Part shown: piece by piece, positions 39,066-50,900 of the stretch
How the letters are laid out: each line of letters begins with the position of its first letter
How positions within the stretch are numbered: the stretch's first letter is position 1
From: Symbiodinium natans
Lineage: Eukaryota > Sar > Dinophyceae > Suessiales > Symbiodiniaceae
Length of the DNA stretch: 64,000 nucleotides
Assembly: GCA_905221605.1 (NCBI GenBank)
Contig: CAJNDS010002445.1
Span: 81,501-145,500 of the forward strand
Direction: 5' to 3'
Program-made: the position numbers and the translations under genes
Notes under the pieces: generated by a model
What the model was told of the DNA's origin: nothing
Databases searched by the model: none
Seen by the model: only the letters and a program-made list of their open reading frames with translations

Positions 39066-41320
39066 GACCAAGAACCCTACGGGTGGGACCTGGGGTTTAA
39101 CACACCCTTCCCGTGTCTCTGTTCCATGGGTGCTGCTTTGGGCAAGTTGGCTGGAATTTAACAGGCAGGCGGACATACTTTCCCTTTTGTTTTGGGCTAC
39201 TTCACTTTGCGCTTTGGGCAACACACACTGCAGACCTAACCTGCGTTGGAAAGAAGAAGCAAGCAATCTACGGGTAGGACCCAGAGTCGAAAAACGCTTC
39301 ACCCTTACCATTTTTTTTGCAATGTCCAAACAAAAGTTGCCTCCATGCACGTGGGCCTCATGGGTGGCCTTCTGGAGGTGTGCAAAATGCACCGAAACGG
39401 TGCACAAGGCTGGACTTGGAAAACTTACCTTGGCGGGTTCTGCTAAGGTCATCTGCAGTTTTGACCTGCGCCTCTTGCAAATAAAAGTAAAGTCACGGCT
39501 GTGCCCAATGCTGATTTCTTACACGCGCCCCTGCACGCTTTTTATGGTGGCTTTTGGGCTTCAAAAGGTTGCCTCTTTCAAGGTCTAGCCCTTCTTTGAA
39601 GTTGGCCACTCCAGGGAAAAAACTGCAGATGGCAATAGACCGGCCCACTGTGCTGCTGATGTGGTAAAGAGGCGCCTGCTTAAAAAAAAAAAACGAATCT
39701 GCACTGAACATTTCTGGCAAACAAGGCTTTCTTCCAGCTGATGGGCGCCTCCAGAAGGGTAAGGCCAAATCGGGCAAGCACATCAGCTTCCAAAGCGCTG
39801 ATTTTCAAGCCTATTCCAAGCAGCTGCCAAGGCCAGCATCCGTTGGATGCATGCTTAAAGAAATTCGACACCAATTGAAAGAACGCAGAACTGCTTGACA
39901 GCCTGCAAAAGGGTAATAGAAATTTACCGGTGGCAAAAAAGAAGTGATGGCATCGCCTAGGCAAGTTCAACGTTGTTCAGAACTACTTTCAAGCCTGCCA
40001 ACCCCAAAGACCTTACAAGGCGCTGCCCTCTTACTTCAAAGCCACCTAAAAACAGTTGAAGTCCGCCCCACTGCCTTTTTTACATCCTGTATGCCAACGT
40101 TGTGTGCCATTTCGGTGCCCGTTTTTTCGCCAATTAGTGGCAGAGCGTCAAGTATTACGTTGACAGGGTGCCGATGGGGTGCGTTCAGTTGCTGGGTGAG
40201 ATGGAGCGTTGCGGCTTCAGAAAAGGTCTAGTGCATCCAGACGGTGTTCCGCAACGCCTGGGCTCTGTGGGGCGCCACATACAACCTTGCGGCCCTTGAC
40301 AAGAACGCAAGATCTGGACGGCTATCGCAGACCTTGTCTCTCAATCTTTGTCGTTGGATGATGCCTTAAGGAAGGTGCTGTGATGCTTGCGCCTGTCTCC
40401 TGTGCCGAATGATGTGGGCTTTGGTTCTCTTCACGTCTTGAACCTTGGCAGAAGCTCGACAGAAGTCGGGCTTCCAGCCTCTTTGCATGGCCTGGGCTTC
40501 ATGATTGCAAACATTCCCGGAGCGTTTCTTCTACCATGTCTTGCGCCAAGTACACTCTGCTGCTGGCCTGTGCACGTGTCCTGGGTTCCGCCGGCATCTC
40601 CTTAATGAAGGACATTAAGATGCTGATTCTCTCGCAATGTCTACTGGGCTTGGCAAACTTGCCAGAAGTGCTCGCACAACTTTTTGCTCCGGCACTTCCC
40701 CCGAGCGGGCTTTGTGATCAGCATTATTGGAACTCTTACCACATGGCCCCAGCAGCTGGACCACCCCTTGGCTCCCTCCTGCGCAAGCCTTTGGCATTCG
40801 TGCGGTGTTTCTTGCGCAGCTGGCTTGCGGCAGCCCTTGCAACTCTTAGGGTCAGAAGCGGGCCGTGGCGCCTTGCACGCCTCGGAGCTTACAGCAGGTG
40901 GGATTGGAATTGGAAAGAGTCAGAGTTGCGCAAATTTGTTAGCCCGTCACCAGTACCCAAACTTACAGAGCCATCTTCTTTTGGGGTCATTTGCTGTTTT
41001 GTTTGTGCTCTGCCTCATATCTTACAGGTGCCATTGGGGTTATTTAGGTTCTGCGATGCGTGCGCGAGACTATTGCAGAGGCATGTGAATGTTGCCAAAC
41101 GGAACTGGTGCCGGTGTAAGACCAGGCTCACGCGTTTAGTTTCGGCATTTCCCTCACTTGTGGACGGTGGAATTCTTAAAAAAGTAGTATTGTCTTTTCC
41201 GGTCATTTTCCTTCTTCTGCTTTTCGAGCACCGACGGGTAAAGTAGCCCAGCGTTGCGTTGCCCGACTGGGGCCTCTTCGATGCCACCAACTGACCAGGG
41301 GTAGATTTGAACATGTTTTA
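39066..41320. other. Decayed coding-like sequence, possibly a membrane protein pseudogene
   Basis: No certain gene. Between 40.1 and 41.1 kb protein-like segments appear in alternating plus frames: YYVDRVPMGCVQLLGEMERC near 40150-40210, IWTAIADLVSQSLSLDDALR near 40310-40370, GLGFMIANIPGAFLL near 40490-40540, ILSQCLLGLANLPEVLAQLF near 40620-40690, FVISIIGTLTTW near 40710 and LLGSFAVLFVLCLISY near 40980-41030. The last four are hydrophobic and could be membrane segments of one decayed, transporter-like gene. The frames do not connect and no family is proven. Confidence 0.25.
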
Positions 41321-41328
41321 TCTTTGGC

Positions 41329-41424
41329 GGGCGTGACCTCTGGGGGGGTAACCTTTTCGGGAAGAGGGTTTCTTTAGGGTCAACCCTGTTCACCTGAAAG
41401 GTTACCACCCCAGAGGTCACGCCC
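41329..41424. repeat. Foldback (inverted repeat), 29-30-bp arms
   Basis: The left arm 41329-41358 (GGGCGTGACCTCTGGGG...) pairs with the right arm 41396-41424 with one or two mismatches and one base of length difference, leaving a 37-base loop. MITE-like or hairpin-forming. Confidence 0.85.
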
Positions 41425-43379
41425 AGCTCTTCTTTCATTACCCTTAATCCGATTATGTCCAATCCTTAATTGCAAAGCCATAAAGATCCACCCCAGCGTC
41501 GGTGGGGATGTCACTGCCACGATGCCGTGTCATCATTTCACAACCCCAAGGGTGCTGGATACTCGTATCTTTTAGTTCTATGATAGAAGTTCTATGGCTG
41601 CTGCGATGCAGCATGATAGTAGTAGGGAATGAGGGAACGAGCCCCTATACATACCATCTAAGGGATTCTATAGGGTACCTTATTCCCTCATTTCCCACTA
41701 ACCGACACGTCAAGCGAGAGATGGGAGAAAAAGTCGGGTGCAGAACGAGGCAAGAAGGTGTTTGCCCGTGCGCGTAAGCCCGGGCCACAGCTTCTGGCAA
41801 GCCTCGGCTTCAAACCGTCGCCAACCTCCGAAGCTTTGGATGGGAAATTCGCGCATTTTTTCAGTTCTCACTGTTCTTGGCTCTTTCGGGCACCTTTGTC
41901 CGGGATAGAGGGCAAACAAAACGTTGGCCACATGTCAAGTTTGCCACATGTCCCTAAAGCTTAAACCGCTATCATGTTGCTACAATGTTGCAATTATCTC
42001 CAATACCTATGTTTGGGGTCCCCCAAGAAGGGCGCACCATGTTGAATTCTTATCTCGAAATTGAAAGGTCGTTCACCAGCCTATACGGAAACGCGCAAGC
42101 CGCAGCCAGTCGGCTATAGTTGGACGCGCTTTCTCGCGTGTGGTTTTGTCGCCTCGCTTTGCGCCTTGCCAGCAATTATTGAGCCGCCGCAAACCTTTGG
42201 TAGCACAGCAAGACGTATGGTCAACTAGATCATGACCATTCTAGGGGTACGCAAGGCATCCGGGGCCATAGCAGAATAGGACGAATATGACCCCCAAAAG
42301 GGTATGGTTTTCACTCGGGCCATCTGTGCAACACATCACCGTGTAGTGCTAAGGCACGGAACATCTGAAAGAACGGTCAGTATGGTGTAATGATGTTAGA
42401 AAAGTGAAAAGTCATCTAGCGGCGCACGGACCGTTAGTCTTCTACTGGCTGTCCTGTTGCAGTGTATTGCAGTGCATTTGTGGTTTTTGTTTTTGTGCGG
42501 GAACCTATCTGCAGGGGCTTTCAACAAACAGCCTGGAGACATGTCGTGTTGAATGGCCGGATGTGGAAGTTATGTAGGTGTAGCATTTTGACATATCATT
42601 TTCTACACCCAAATCTCAAAAAGCTTGACATGCAAGCCCATAGGTCAAAATAGCTAAACCTTGTGTAAAGCCAAAACTCATGCGGCGCCCCTTTCTGTCT
42701 CCTCTGGGGCGAATTCAACCCTAAACCCTTCAAACTCAGTTCGCTGATGGAGACTGACTTTGGTGGTGTCCCAGAAGTGCAGATCCCCTGCGGGGACCCC
42801 AGAACAGCTTTGGGTTTCGGGTTTAGGGTTTCAGGCTTTGAAGGATTCCAAGGCTGTTTAAGGTTTGGGGGCCTTTGGAGTTTTTGGAGCTAGGAGAAGA
42901 CTTAGAGGTGCTAAGGGGTCGTCTGGGGCTGGGATTGGGGTGGAATGCACCAGTTTGGTTAAGCAGTTCATGGTCGTGAACCCTCAACCATTTCTTAGAT
43001 CAAGATCATCTTCAAGAGGCTCGCTCGTACAGTACAATGAGAAAAGTACAGTGCATCGTATAGTATCGCATAATTTAGCACCGCTTAGTTGAGTTGAGAT
43101 GAGTTGAGTTTAATTTAGTTTGGTACTGCTGCAGGCGTATGTCAAGGCAGAAACCGGTTTTCAACTGTTTTCTGTATACGGTAATGGTTACGGGTCAAAG
43201 GGGTTCTCATACATCAGCTTCACATCTACCATTTTTTTTTTAAACTCTCTTCATCAAGGGCCCTAGCAGTGTTGAGGTTTTGGCAGGCTTTCAACATTTT
43301 CAAGAAGCTTGGGTGTTGTCGTGCTTTTGGAGTGTCGGGGCATCACAGCCTCCCAATCCACCAGCTGCAGACAACATAA
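41425..43379. other. Unassigned sequence
   Basis: No gene recognised. A GAGTTGAGTTGAGATGAGTTG tract lies at 43088-43115. Short CCCTAAACCC words occur at 42718. Confidence 0.4.
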
Positions 43380-43480
43380 GGGTAGTTCTCTAAATTAGGG
43401 TCCCTTTTTGGGATCCCTTTGTAAAGGGTGCCGCCTTATAATGGGTACCCAAGAAGGGACCCTAATTTAGGAAACTACCC
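43380..43480. mobile_element. MITE-like foldback with possible ATAA target duplication
   Basis: Arms 43380-43412 (GGGTAGTTCTCTAAATTAGG...) and 43448-43480 are inverted copies over 33 bases with about three mismatches. The 101-base element is bracketed by ATAA on both sides (43376-43379 and 43481-43484). It has no coding capacity. The interior shares words such as ACCCTAATTT and AAGAAGGG with 62.6-62.7 kb. Confidence 0.7.
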
Positions 43481-43484
43481 ATAA

Positions 43485-46400
43485 GCCAGTCTCCGTCTGC
43501 TCGTTGTTTTGCGGGGAATTGGAAGGCTATGCTTTGCTTGTTTGAGCACCGTCGCTAGTCCGGATAGTTCAGGATTCCTGGATTCCACCTTATGATTTTG
43601 GCAGGCAGGAAGGACCGTAGAATACCTTCAGGAAAATCGTCGAATGTAGCAGTCATGTTCGATGCTAAGCCATTGCAACAGTTGTCTGATACTTTGATTC
43701 TAAACTATCCCGTGATTATTTTTGTCTCTACAGTGTAGTATCGTATTTGGACTATTCTTAAGCCCTAAAGCCTCCGAACTCTAATCCTTCTTTACGGCTT
43801 GAGCGGGTGTTGATTGGCTTCTGTGCAAAAGTGCGTCAGAGATTGGGCTGCGCAGCAGTGTTTGGGCGATAGGGTTTTGCACATCCTTTGACATTGTGCT
43901 GCTTTATACGGAACTAAACAAATGCAACACTAGTCTAATGGTATACCACAGTGAGGTCCCTTTCAATGAGTGAGATCAGTGAAGAGATTTGAGTTTGCAA
44001 GCGGTTTCCGCAAATCGATCTTTGAAGTCCCAAGCCCCAAACGCCCGTGGAATCCCGTGGATCCTTTGCAGGCGCATGTGTCAGTCAGATGATGCTCGTG
44101 CAGCACATCCTGCAGACAAGCTTGCGGAAGGTTAGGGGGGTGTAGGGAAGTGGCGGTTTCAGCCTGTAGGGCTGTGGGATCTGTCGGGGCATGTTGGGGT
44201 TTAAAGGTGGTGCACGGCTCCGGACAGTATGCCATGCCCCGGCGAAAATCTCGTCACTGATATTGCCTTCGCCCCCAACGTGCTTTGCACACGAAACCGT
44301 GCCTCACCTCATCGGAGGTCCACAGCGCCTCCACCGCTCTCTTCAGACCCTTTTCGGCTTGTTGTGCCTCGAATCTGTGGCTTCCGGCCACGCACGCGAC
44401 GACCGGGCCGAACGCCGCCCAGAAGCGCGCAAAAACCTGCCACGAGGGCTAAGGGTCAGCAGCCTCGACATTTCCAACTTCCATGCGAGAGCGTTCCCCA
44501 CCTTTTCCGATCTCTGTGATGGAAATCGACGGCTGCAGCCACGTTCTCTTGAGTGCTTCCATGCCTCCGGCAAAAAACATACTTCCCGCATGCACCGAAA
44601 AGTGCCTACGATGGCCCTAAATGTCCGTGCCCCCGTGCAGGCCTGGAGACTGTCAAACGGCGCCGGGCGCGGTTGGGAGGGGGTGGGTGGAGGAAGGGAG
44701 CACCACCGCCTTGAGCACGCAAAGTTGCAAAAGCAAAAAACCCGGGGCATTTGGGGGCCCCTATGTAGGGCACTCCTTCGCAGGAACTCAGTGAGCCTTC
44801 TCCTGGATTTTGGACACATCTGCTTCTGCAGTTGCTGCGGGTCGGGATTGTGCTTCAATTCGGGAACCCAAACGCTGGACGACAGTCGGTCTTCATAGAC
44901 ACGATTTTGCTCAAGAAAAGGCTTGAGGAGTTAAATCTTCAGGGCTGCTCCTGTTCCCTGCACCATTGTTGCGAGGATGGCGGGCTCCATTGGAGAGTTG
45001 GGGACGATATCGCCAACGCCCGTGCTCGATGCATGTGGGAGTTTACGGTAGTAAGAGACCCCAGATACAGTCCCCTTCTAAGACGGACCGCAAGAAGGTA
45101 GCCCAAAGCCCCGGAAGCGTCACATGCGTTCGGACGCAACATTGGCAGCATCCGGTCCAGATGTGTGGTTAAGTCCACTCAGAGGATTGCCTTTGGCAGT
45201 TTCCCGGTCTGCTCACGTGATCACGTGAGGAGGCAAGCGAACCATGTTTTGTTGGCTGGCTTCGGCAGCCTTGGCTCCGACAGAAGTCGCCCTTGAGGGG
45301 GTTCAAGGTAGCTTCTCTTTGTTTCCTCAGAGAAGAGTTGACTCTGGCCGGTGCATGGCATAGCATGGCCTAAAAAGGGGCAGTCCCGGAGTGATGGAGA
45401 GGTTGTGGTGTTTCAAGGTGCCCGCCTTGAAGAACGGAATGAAAGCAGGGATGAGAAATCAGGTGGCAGGGCTTGCAGCCAGCAATGGTCAAGCCGGGCA
45501 TCAGGATCAGACCGCTGAAGGTAAACTTTCCATGTTTAAGACGACTCAGATCTGTGCTCTGAGTCTCAGTCCGCGATGTTGCTTCCTCACGAGGAAACAA
45601 GCTTACTCAGGCCCGCCGAGCTGTGCAGCAGCAAAGTCCTGCAAGACCCCAAACCCGAAACTCTAAACCCTTTCTTCTGAGCTTGCAGGAAAGCACGGCT
45701 CATGCTGTAAGCATGTCCTTCCGTTTGCTTTTCCAAGGCAGGGCCTCGCAAAAGTCGGGTTTGGGGATGTTTAGGGGCACATGTTCTGGATTTAGGATCC
45801 AGGGATTGCGGTTTCGGGTTGAGGGTTTAACATGCGAGAAACCCTAAAACCTTTCTCCTGATCTCTGCCACCATGGTCTTCAAGAAAGCGCGAGTGATGC
45901 TCACAGCATTTCCCTTCATAAGTGCCGAAAGAGTAGGGGGGTACCCCCCTTTCGGCAATTAAATTTCGGAAATTATGGTTTGTCACTATCTCTGGTGTAT
46001 GTGCGGGGTCTGTGTTGAATCTCGATGGGGGGGTTCGAGGGTCGAGAAATGCCTTCGTCATTTTCCAACCCCCCCTACCCTTAATCCAAGGGGGATGTCC
46101 TCGCTGAAGAAGCGTTTAGGGTTTAAGGGGTTTTGGGTTTGGGGTGTAGGGTTTCTGGTACTTAGCAACAGGCATGTGCCCTTACGACAAGGCCTGAAAG
46201 CCTTATCACGGCGAGTTGCGCTGGGCTCAGTTGTGCTTGCCGACTCAGTTCCATGCTTCGTGGGCCCTGATTCGGTTTAACGACTCCTGTATGGTATTCA
46301 CGTGTGCTGTCCAAACTCGTGCCGCCACGCGCATAATAACATGCATTGCATGAGGCATGGCACAAAGCAACTGTACACAGCTCCCGGTTGGCTGTGCAAT

Positions 46401-47293
46401 CTTGTGATGTTGAGGATGCAGAAGTTCTGCTGCGACAAACTTTGCACCCTCGACCGCTCAATGCTGACTCCAGCGCTGTCCAGCACTTCAGGACCTAGTA
46501 CTTTTGCATGGACCTGTCGTCTGCTTTACGAGCTTCCGCGCCCTACCAAGGGGAAGGGCCTGCCTTTTCTGTTCGCTCTGGTATGATTTCAGTTGCCTTT
46601 GCAGCCCGACTCGGGTTGTCGAGCATCAACGTACGGGGATCTGCCACTAGGGGTTTATAGGGTTTCAGGCTGGGGGTGGCCGCACCTTTTGCCCACCATA
46701 TATAACTTGAGACCATGACTCTCAAGCCCGCATTAAGGCAATGTTCCCAAGCCTTGAGCCAGCTTGCGCGGAAGTCCGGAGTTGTGAAACCCCTCTGACA
46801 GGGAACATCCCTAAGCAACTTAGCCGAGTTGAGTTAAATTCGAAAGACCAAAGAGCCTACAAGACGAGCCACTGCAATGCCGGCGACTGAGTGGCTTCTG
46901 GCTACGTAGGCTACGAAGACCATTCGTCACCGAGGACCCTACGGGTCCTGAGCACAATTCTGAAAGGGCCGTTGGGAGGGTTTGGGACATTCTTGCGGCC
47001 CCCGATGTCTCCCTACTTGACCCTTGGTCTTCCAATGAAGCTCTGTGGCACAATCCGCGTGGCAAAGGGTACTCACATATCCTTTTAAGGTATGTGGCCG
47101 TAGCCATACGAGGCCTTATCGCAAATCACAGTAAGTTGCTATGAACTCGGCTTCATGCGTGAGGCCGAATTCGGCACTAGTACGATTTGATTCAGCTTCT
47201 GGCATTGCAGGTGCGGATGCGCGTTCCCTTTTCCTTCCGTCCTCCCTCTGCCCGACCCCTCTTATGTTTACAGTTTCTTGATGATGCCGGGCT
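43485..47293. other. Unassigned sequence
   Basis: No gene recognised. A 235-codon plus frame at 44191-44898 has no domain. A perfect 8-base-arm palindrome with a G6TAC6-like centre lies at 45923-45956 (TGCCGAAA...TTTCGGCA). Degenerate TTTAGGG words occur near 45800 and 46120. Confidence 0.35.
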
Positions 47294-47951
47294 GAGGGGT
47301 TCCGGGTCACAAGGGTTTGCAACTCCAGATTCACGGGCATTTATGTTCTAAGGCCGTGGGCGCGTAAGCTGGCTCACGGCTTTGGAGCGCTTGCCTTCAG
47401 CAGGCTTGAAGAGCTATGGTCAAGTTATGCTGCGTGTGCAAGGGCGACCATCGGGGCAGATCCCGCGTGTTGATATTGGACGACCCCCACTTGACCCACG
47501 GTCTTCTGGGCAATGAAGCTCTGTGGTGGCTCAGCTCTGTGGCACAATCCGCGTGGCAAGCTTGTCCCTGGCCTATTTTCAGTACAATAAGGGTCGGCAA
47601 AAGTAGGTCTAAGGAGACAGATGCGGGCGAGGGGTTCCGGGTCACAAGGGTTTGCAACTCCAGATTCACGGGCATTTATGTTCTAAGGCTGTGGGCGCGT
47701 AAGCTGGCTCACGGCTTTGGAGCGCTTGCCTTCAGCAGGCTTGAAGAGCTATGGTCAAGTTATGCTGCGTGTGCAAGGGCGACCATCGGGGCAGATCCCG
47801 CACGTTGATATTGGACGACCCCCACTTGACCCACGGTCTTCTGGGCAATGAAGCTCTGTGGTGGCTCAGCTCTGTGGCACAATCCGCGTGGCAAGCTTGT
47901 CCCTGGCCTATTGTACAATAAGGGTCGGCAAAAGTAGGTCTAAGGAGACAG
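47294..47951. repeat. 335-bp tandem duplication
   Basis: Copy 1 (47294-47628) and copy 2 (47629-47951) are nearly identical; they differ by a few substitutions and by a short TTCA-type indel near 47580. Related partial sequence (CTTGACCC..GGTCTTC...CAATGAAGCTCTGTGG) lies at 47017-47070, and a shorter trace at 49465-49500. Confidence 0.9.
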
Positions 47952-50900
47952 GAACATGTGACTTTGTTTGTGGATTTCCTTCCACATTGTTCGCCTACCT
48001 TGATCCCTGTCCATGAATCATGAGAAGCTGCTTGCTGACGCTGTCCGCCACCCCCCCGCATTAATAAATGTAGGAGTGGTGGGGGGTGCATAATTGTAGG
48101 ACATGTTTTCCTACAATTGCCAGTGTCCGTTTCCAGCGGAAATCAGCAGGGGTATGCGTGGCTTGCCCTGCACGAGGTAGCTGCAAAACGTGGACCCAGA
48201 CGTGGGATCCTACAATTGACACATTCGTATCGGTGGGGGAGCGAAAATTGTAATCTACACTTTCTGTAAAGGCTTTTCCTTTGAAGGATGCCGCCTGCAA
48301 GTGAAATGACACTTGTCCTCGCCTATATGTCCTGCTCCTGTTGTAGGGCATTCAGTCGCGGGGGCTTGACCCACATAACCCCTAATCTACATTTTCTGCC
48401 CCCCCCCCTCCTAAGCACGGGGGGCTGCCCGCCAAGGCGCGGCGCTGCGGGTACTAGCAGCGGGAGGATGGGCCAAGAGCATGGGTGTGCGCCCAAATGC
48501 CCCCCCGGACACCTTAAGTGCAACGCAGGAGATCCCCATGCCACGAGTCCGGCGCCGCTTGCTCGTGCGTGCGCGCGGCTCCAAGAGCCACGGAAGGGTC
48601 CCCTTGCAATGCTCGGAGTCCAGGACCAGGGCTCCGAAGCTGGGAGTTGGCAGGGCCTGGGTTCGGCACTCTTTTCGCATCAAGGAGGTCTCCGCCACAG
48701 CCGAGGCCACTGTGTATGCCCTGGCACGTGTCAGGAGCTGATCCATGCCGACGTGGCATAGCACGCCATCTCCACTGACAAGCCCAGGAGCTTCTCTGTT
48801 CAACCCGCAGTTTCTTCTTTAGCCTTCCTGGGAGACTCCATCGGGGCACCAGCGAGGTCAAGTTCCGGACTCACTTTGATTTGCACGGGACGTCGCCCCG
48901 CGTGCGCTGTCTTTTGAGCATCCGTAGCCCAGCGGCACTTGCCCAACCCCTCCGCCTGCGAGCTTGATGCCTGGGAAGTACTATGATCATTATGTGCATT
49001 GTCACGAACGTGCGCAGATCGCAGCTCCTGATGGCCAGTGACAGAGGGTCCCTTCAGTGCCCTCAGTGAACCTTGAGACTGCAAGTTGCTAGATACCCTC
49101 ATCGGCCTCTCTTCTCTCCGCTGCTTCGCTTACATTCTCTGCGTGCATCTTCCTAGCCGAGAGCTTTAGGAGCTTTAGGAGCTTTAAGAGCTTAAAGAGC
49201 TTTAAGGGGAAGCGGAGTCTCCTTTTGCCGTGCGCACATCATGCACGACCCAGGCTTCGCAGCACCTTGCATGTTGACGGCTGCTGCAAGATTCAAGGGC
49301 TCAGGGACAGCGCGTTCCTACTTTGAGAATACTGCACGCTGCACGCGTGCAAACTGGCGCGAGGGTCTGTGATTTCTCGAACTTTGGAATGCTGTGCGTG
49401 CGAGCAAGCTCCCGGCAGGGTCGTGCAAGGGTGGTCCAAGGTGCCAGGCAAAGGAACAATGGACAACCCACACAACCCCCACTTGACCCACGGCCCAGGC
49501 AGTGAAATCATGTGGCGGCCCGGCTCTTGCGCGCACGCGTGGTGGGCTATAGGGCACGATGATGGTGAGCAATAGGGCGTAGGGTTAAGGTTTGGGGTTT
49601 AGGGTTTAGGGTTTGGGTACCGCGCTTCAGGCATGTGCTTTTCTTGAAAGCCTTATCGCAGCTCCTGTATGGTCTTCATGCGGCTTACGGCTTATCACAG
49701 TCCAGAAGTGCGTTCTTGTTCCCTTTGCCTTCAAGCTCCCAGTCTCTTGACATGCCAGGTCTCCAGGCATGTGTTTTGTGGGGCACGTGCTGCAAAAAGC
49801 TGCATGTCGGTCTCCCCAAGCATCCCTGATCGGAGCCTCACATGCCCTTGCGGGCTGGACGTGCCCTTAACAAGCTGGGGAAGTCGCATGGGCATCAGCA
49901 CCTACGAGATGGTGCCCCCCCTGAAACACCACATTCCTGACACACTAGGTCCGCTCGCAGCTCCCCATACTCCTCTGGCTCCTGTGCTTCCAGGTTTAGT
50001 TTCACGGTGACCTCGGTGGCTCCAAGCTTGCGATGCCCCGTACGGGTTTTGCAGGCTACAGGCGGGCTGTGTCGCAAAGCCTTTGCATCCACAGAACTGT
50101 AAGGGGCACGCTGCGAACGAAGGTGGTCAAACCTAGGGTCTTCCGGACATTGAAATTTCTGCAGCAGCTTGGAACTTGTGTTCGCAAACAGCCGAGCTCT
50201 CCACAAGCTTTTGCATGCTTTTGCTGGCCGTGTGCTGCGTTGGGGCGCATCTCCGAGCGCACCTTCTCGGAGCGACTGTCCTTCCACCCGCGTTGTTGCA
50301 CCAGACTTCGTTGGCTGCAGGGCGTGTGCCATCGCCAGAGACTGTAGGCATCTGTAGGCAAAAAGGCTCCGGACGAGGTCCGCTTGCCCAGGCCGTAATG
50401 CAGCTTGCAGCATAGATTTGGACATGCGTCTTTGCAAAGCCGTGAAGGAATTCCCCATGTGGAAAACAGATCTTCATCTGACAAGTTGCTAGCCGTGCCA
50501 GCCATTGGCCTTGCACAAGCGCCCCGCGCGCAGTTGAGCTCGCGTGACGATGGCTTTCCCTTAGCGGCTTGCTCTGGCGAGCACCTTTCACGTTGTATGG
50601 TAGTTGTCAAGCACTGCAGAATCTTTTCGCTCAGGCTTGTGGCTCCATGGGTACTTTTCGAGCTTGTTTAGCAGTTGCTGCTAGCCCAGTGAGAGAATGA
50701 ATGTGTCAATGTGTTGGCCCAGCCAGTGTTCTGTCGCTGCATGCCTTTGTTTGAAAAGGTCCGCCGTGCTCTCGCCTCTGCGTGGAACTTGTGCTAACGG
50801 CAAGCCAGAGCCCACCTAGCTTGTGCGCGCTGGGTGCGGATGCACCTCCTTCTGTTGGGCCGACCTGGACTCCTTTGCCGCTGCAGATGCTCTGCCATAT

